From contig JAQQAS010000047.1 in the NCBI GenBank assembly GCA_028532815.1, forward strand, positions 74,841-135,199: a stretch of 60,359 nucleotides of DNA. Reading direction: 5' to 3'. The position numbers were made by a program, and so were the translations under genes. This document shows, in pieces, positions 58,988 through 60,359 of the stretch. A model generated the notes under the pieces. It made no database searches, was not told the origin of the DNA, and was given only the letters and a program-made list of their open reading frames with translations. How positions within the stretch are numbered: the stretch's first letter is position 1; each line of letters begins with the position of its first letter. The DNA comes from Pleomorphochaeta sp. Lineage in GTDB: Bacteria > Spirochaetota > Spirochaetia > Sphaerochaetales > Sphaerochaetaceae.

Positions 58988-60183
58988 TATTTTCCTACCT
59001 TTGCACTAATGTCGCCATCAATAAATGTAATGGTAATATCATCATCACATTTGACTCTTTTTTTACTGTTTATTATTTTATTATCTTTATTTCTAACAAT
59101 TGAATAACCTTTTTTCAAAATCGATTTAGGATTTAAGGAATCAATTTCTAGTTTTGCAAGTTTATATCTATTTGTAAAATTAGTTAATTTATTATTCTGA
59201 GCTAATTCAATGTCATTTGTTGCATTTACACTTCTATAATAAATACTCTCAATTTTAGATAGAATAAGAGAGTTTAGGTTTTTTAAATCATATTTATTAA
59301 CCTTTTCTTGTAAATAACTAACTTTACTAGATAGTGCATTATTTAAATCCTTTTCTAAATCTTCTCTTTTTGAAATTAATTGATTATAACCACTACTAGC
59401 TAATTCTGCAGCTGCTGATGGTGTTGGAGCTCTTAAATCAGATACAAAATCAGATAGAGCAAAATCTATTTCATGTCCAACACCACTAATTATTGGAATG
59501 TCACTATCTAAAATAGCTTTTAAAACAACTTCTTCACTAAAGGGAAGTAAATCTTCTATTGATCCACCACCTCTACTTACAATTAATTGATCACAAATGT
59601 CAAATGTATTTGCAACTTCAATTGCTTTTGCAATAGAAGGAGCTGCATTTTCCCCTTGCACAACACAAGGAATTATAACTACATCTAAAAAAGGAGCTCT
59701 TCTGCTTAAAACTTGTAAAATATCTTGTAGGGCTGCAGTGGTTGGGCTTGTTACAACTCCGATTTTAGTTGGATATTTACAAATAGGCTTTTTTAAACTT
59801 TCATCAAACCATCCAGCTTCTTTATATGCTTGTTTTCTCTTTTCAAGATTTGCTAGTATATCCCCAGTTCCTATAAAACTTATTTTGTCACATTTTATTG
59901 AATATGTTCCTCTTGGGGCATAAACATCTAATGTTCCAAATATTTGAATTTTATCCCCTTCTTTTAAAAGTCTGTCAACTTTCCAAGTATTATTTTTAAA
60001 CATAACAACAGATATAGAAGCATTGTTATCTTTAAGTGAAAAATACCAATGCCCTGTAGAAGACGGTCTAAAGTTTGAGACTTCTCCTAATATGTTTAAA
60101 TATGGGAAGTTTTGATTAAATGTGTCTTTTATTAAGGAAGTTAAAGCACTTACACTTAATGCTGGTATATTATTTGAATCCAC
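58987..60183 (-). CDS. xseA: Exodeoxyribonuclease VII large subunit
   Basis: A 398-residue catalytic subunit that degrades single-stranded DNA during repair. An N-terminal OB fold (about 1-100: LGEVSNFRPSSTGHWYFSLK) precedes the nuclease core with IGVVTSPTTAALQDI, SRGGGSIEDLLPF and GVGHEIDFALSDFVSDLRAPTP-type segments, then a coiled-coil region (about 275-345) that binds XseB. The start is GTG at 60183, with TAGGAG ahead. Length is normal. It is the first gene of the operon. A 10-bp palindrome (ACAAGCTTGT, 60240-60249) lies upstream without evident role. Confidence 0.94.
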   Translation of the reverse strand: MDSNNIPALSVSALTSLIKDTFNQNFPYLNILGEVSNFRPSSTGHWYFSLKDNNASISVVMFKNNTWKVDRLLKEGDKIQIFGTLDVYAPRGTYSIKCDKISFIGTGDILANLEKRKQAYKEAGWFDESLKKPICKYPTKIGVVTSPTTAALQDILQVLSRRAPFLDVVIIPCVVQGENAAPSIAKAIEVANTFDICDQLIVSRGGGSIEDLLPFSEEVVLKAILDSDIPIISGVGHEIDFALSDFVSDLRAPTPSAAAELASSGYNQLISKREDLEKDLNNALSSKVSYLQEKVNKYDLKNLNSLILSKIESIYYRSVNATNDIELAQNNKLTNFTNRYKLAKLEIDSLNPKSILKKGYSIVRNKDNKIINSKKRVKCDDDITITFIDGDISAKVGK

Positions 60184-60359
60184 AAAATACTCCTAAATTG
60201 GTTTTAATAATATAAGGTAGTTAGAATTTTGTCATTAGCACAAGCTTGTATCAAAAGAGAAATGTTGTAACCTATTAAGTAAACATATGCTAACAATATA
60301 GTATAGAATACGGTAAATTTTGAATAAATAGTTTCATTTGTTTTTTTAGAAAATTAATT

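Noticed and set aside
60240-60249. ACAAGCTTGT palindrome upstream of xseA
   Set aside because: A single short palindrome with no repeat and no promoter context; chance is likely.
1-60359. CRISPR arrays, insertion sequences, prophage or integrase genes
   Set aside because: Looked for regularly spaced direct repeats, transposase-like proteins and phage genes on both strands and found none. The only long exact repeat noticed is the duplicated tRNA-Gly.

Overview
The window is an AT-rich stretch (roughly 70% A+T by eye) of a chromosome from a diderm bacterium, most likely a spirochaete of the Sphaerochaeta/Pleomorphochaeta/Treponema type. The evidence is a C-terminal-Phe outer-membrane protein, LolA-like and LolCDE-like genes, three solute-binding proteins whose mature ends all read A-x-G-x-x-E, abundant sugar ABC transporters, and a CBS-ATPase/DRTGG/PHP trio. 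This assignment is inference from gene content; there is no rRNA in the window. Six tRNA genes are present (none encodes CCA), with no CRISPR array, transposase or prophage gene.

Layout: (1) 1-7.5 kb, minus strand: a sugar-binding protein; a tightly overlapping four-gene operon of a lysine 2,3-aminomutase, two D-Ala-D-Ala-ligase-like ATP-grasp ligases and a GNAT acetyltransferase, behind a good promoter and a structured leader; an EamA transporter; a methyltransferase. (2) 7.5-8.7 kb: tRNA Arg-Lys-Leu-Gly and tRNA-His, each with a terminator, around a 0.6-kb non-coding stretch with one GC-rich island. (3) 8.8-10.9 kb: PTS-IIA-like protein, CPA2 antiporter and PII-like protein in one operon. 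(4) 11.2-18.9 kb, plus strand: a DUF89 phosphatase, then a sugar ABC importer with CutC, a ROK regulator and an M81 peptidase. (5) 19-28 kb: PadR/DUF2812, then an Fbp/Afu-type ABC importer, a PhoB/PhoR-type two-component system and a phosphohexomutase. (6) 28-33 kb: a broken DUF1566 lipoprotein, MarR, a VOC protein, an amylosucrase-like GH13 enzyme and a MATE remnant. (7) 33-42.9 kb, minus strand: a NarL/DesK-type two-component pair, then a seven-gene operon of ATPase, two FtsX permeases, LolA-like protein, outer-membrane protein, response regulator and histidine kinase. (8) 43-46.7 kb: class Ia ribonucleotide reductase. (9) 46.9-60.4 kb: MFS transporter, sirtuin-like pseudoenzyme, MscS, tRNA-Gly, RarA fused to a methyltransferase-like domain, lipoprotein, BI-1 protein, PHP/DRTGG/CBS-ATPase trio, RluA-type pseudouridine synthase, DUF523 protein and purU-xseB-xseA.

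The strongest candidates for undescribed biology are the aminomutase/ATP-grasp/GNAT operon with its leader; the Lol-like operon in which a permease and the outer-membrane protein share an unusual acidic LF-x-D-D repeat; the antiporter flanked by two different putative regulatory proteins; a sirtuin-fold protein that has lost its catalytic residues but kept its zinc ribbon; and the RarA-methyltransferase fusion. Functions beyond the families are inference throughout; no database search was possible.
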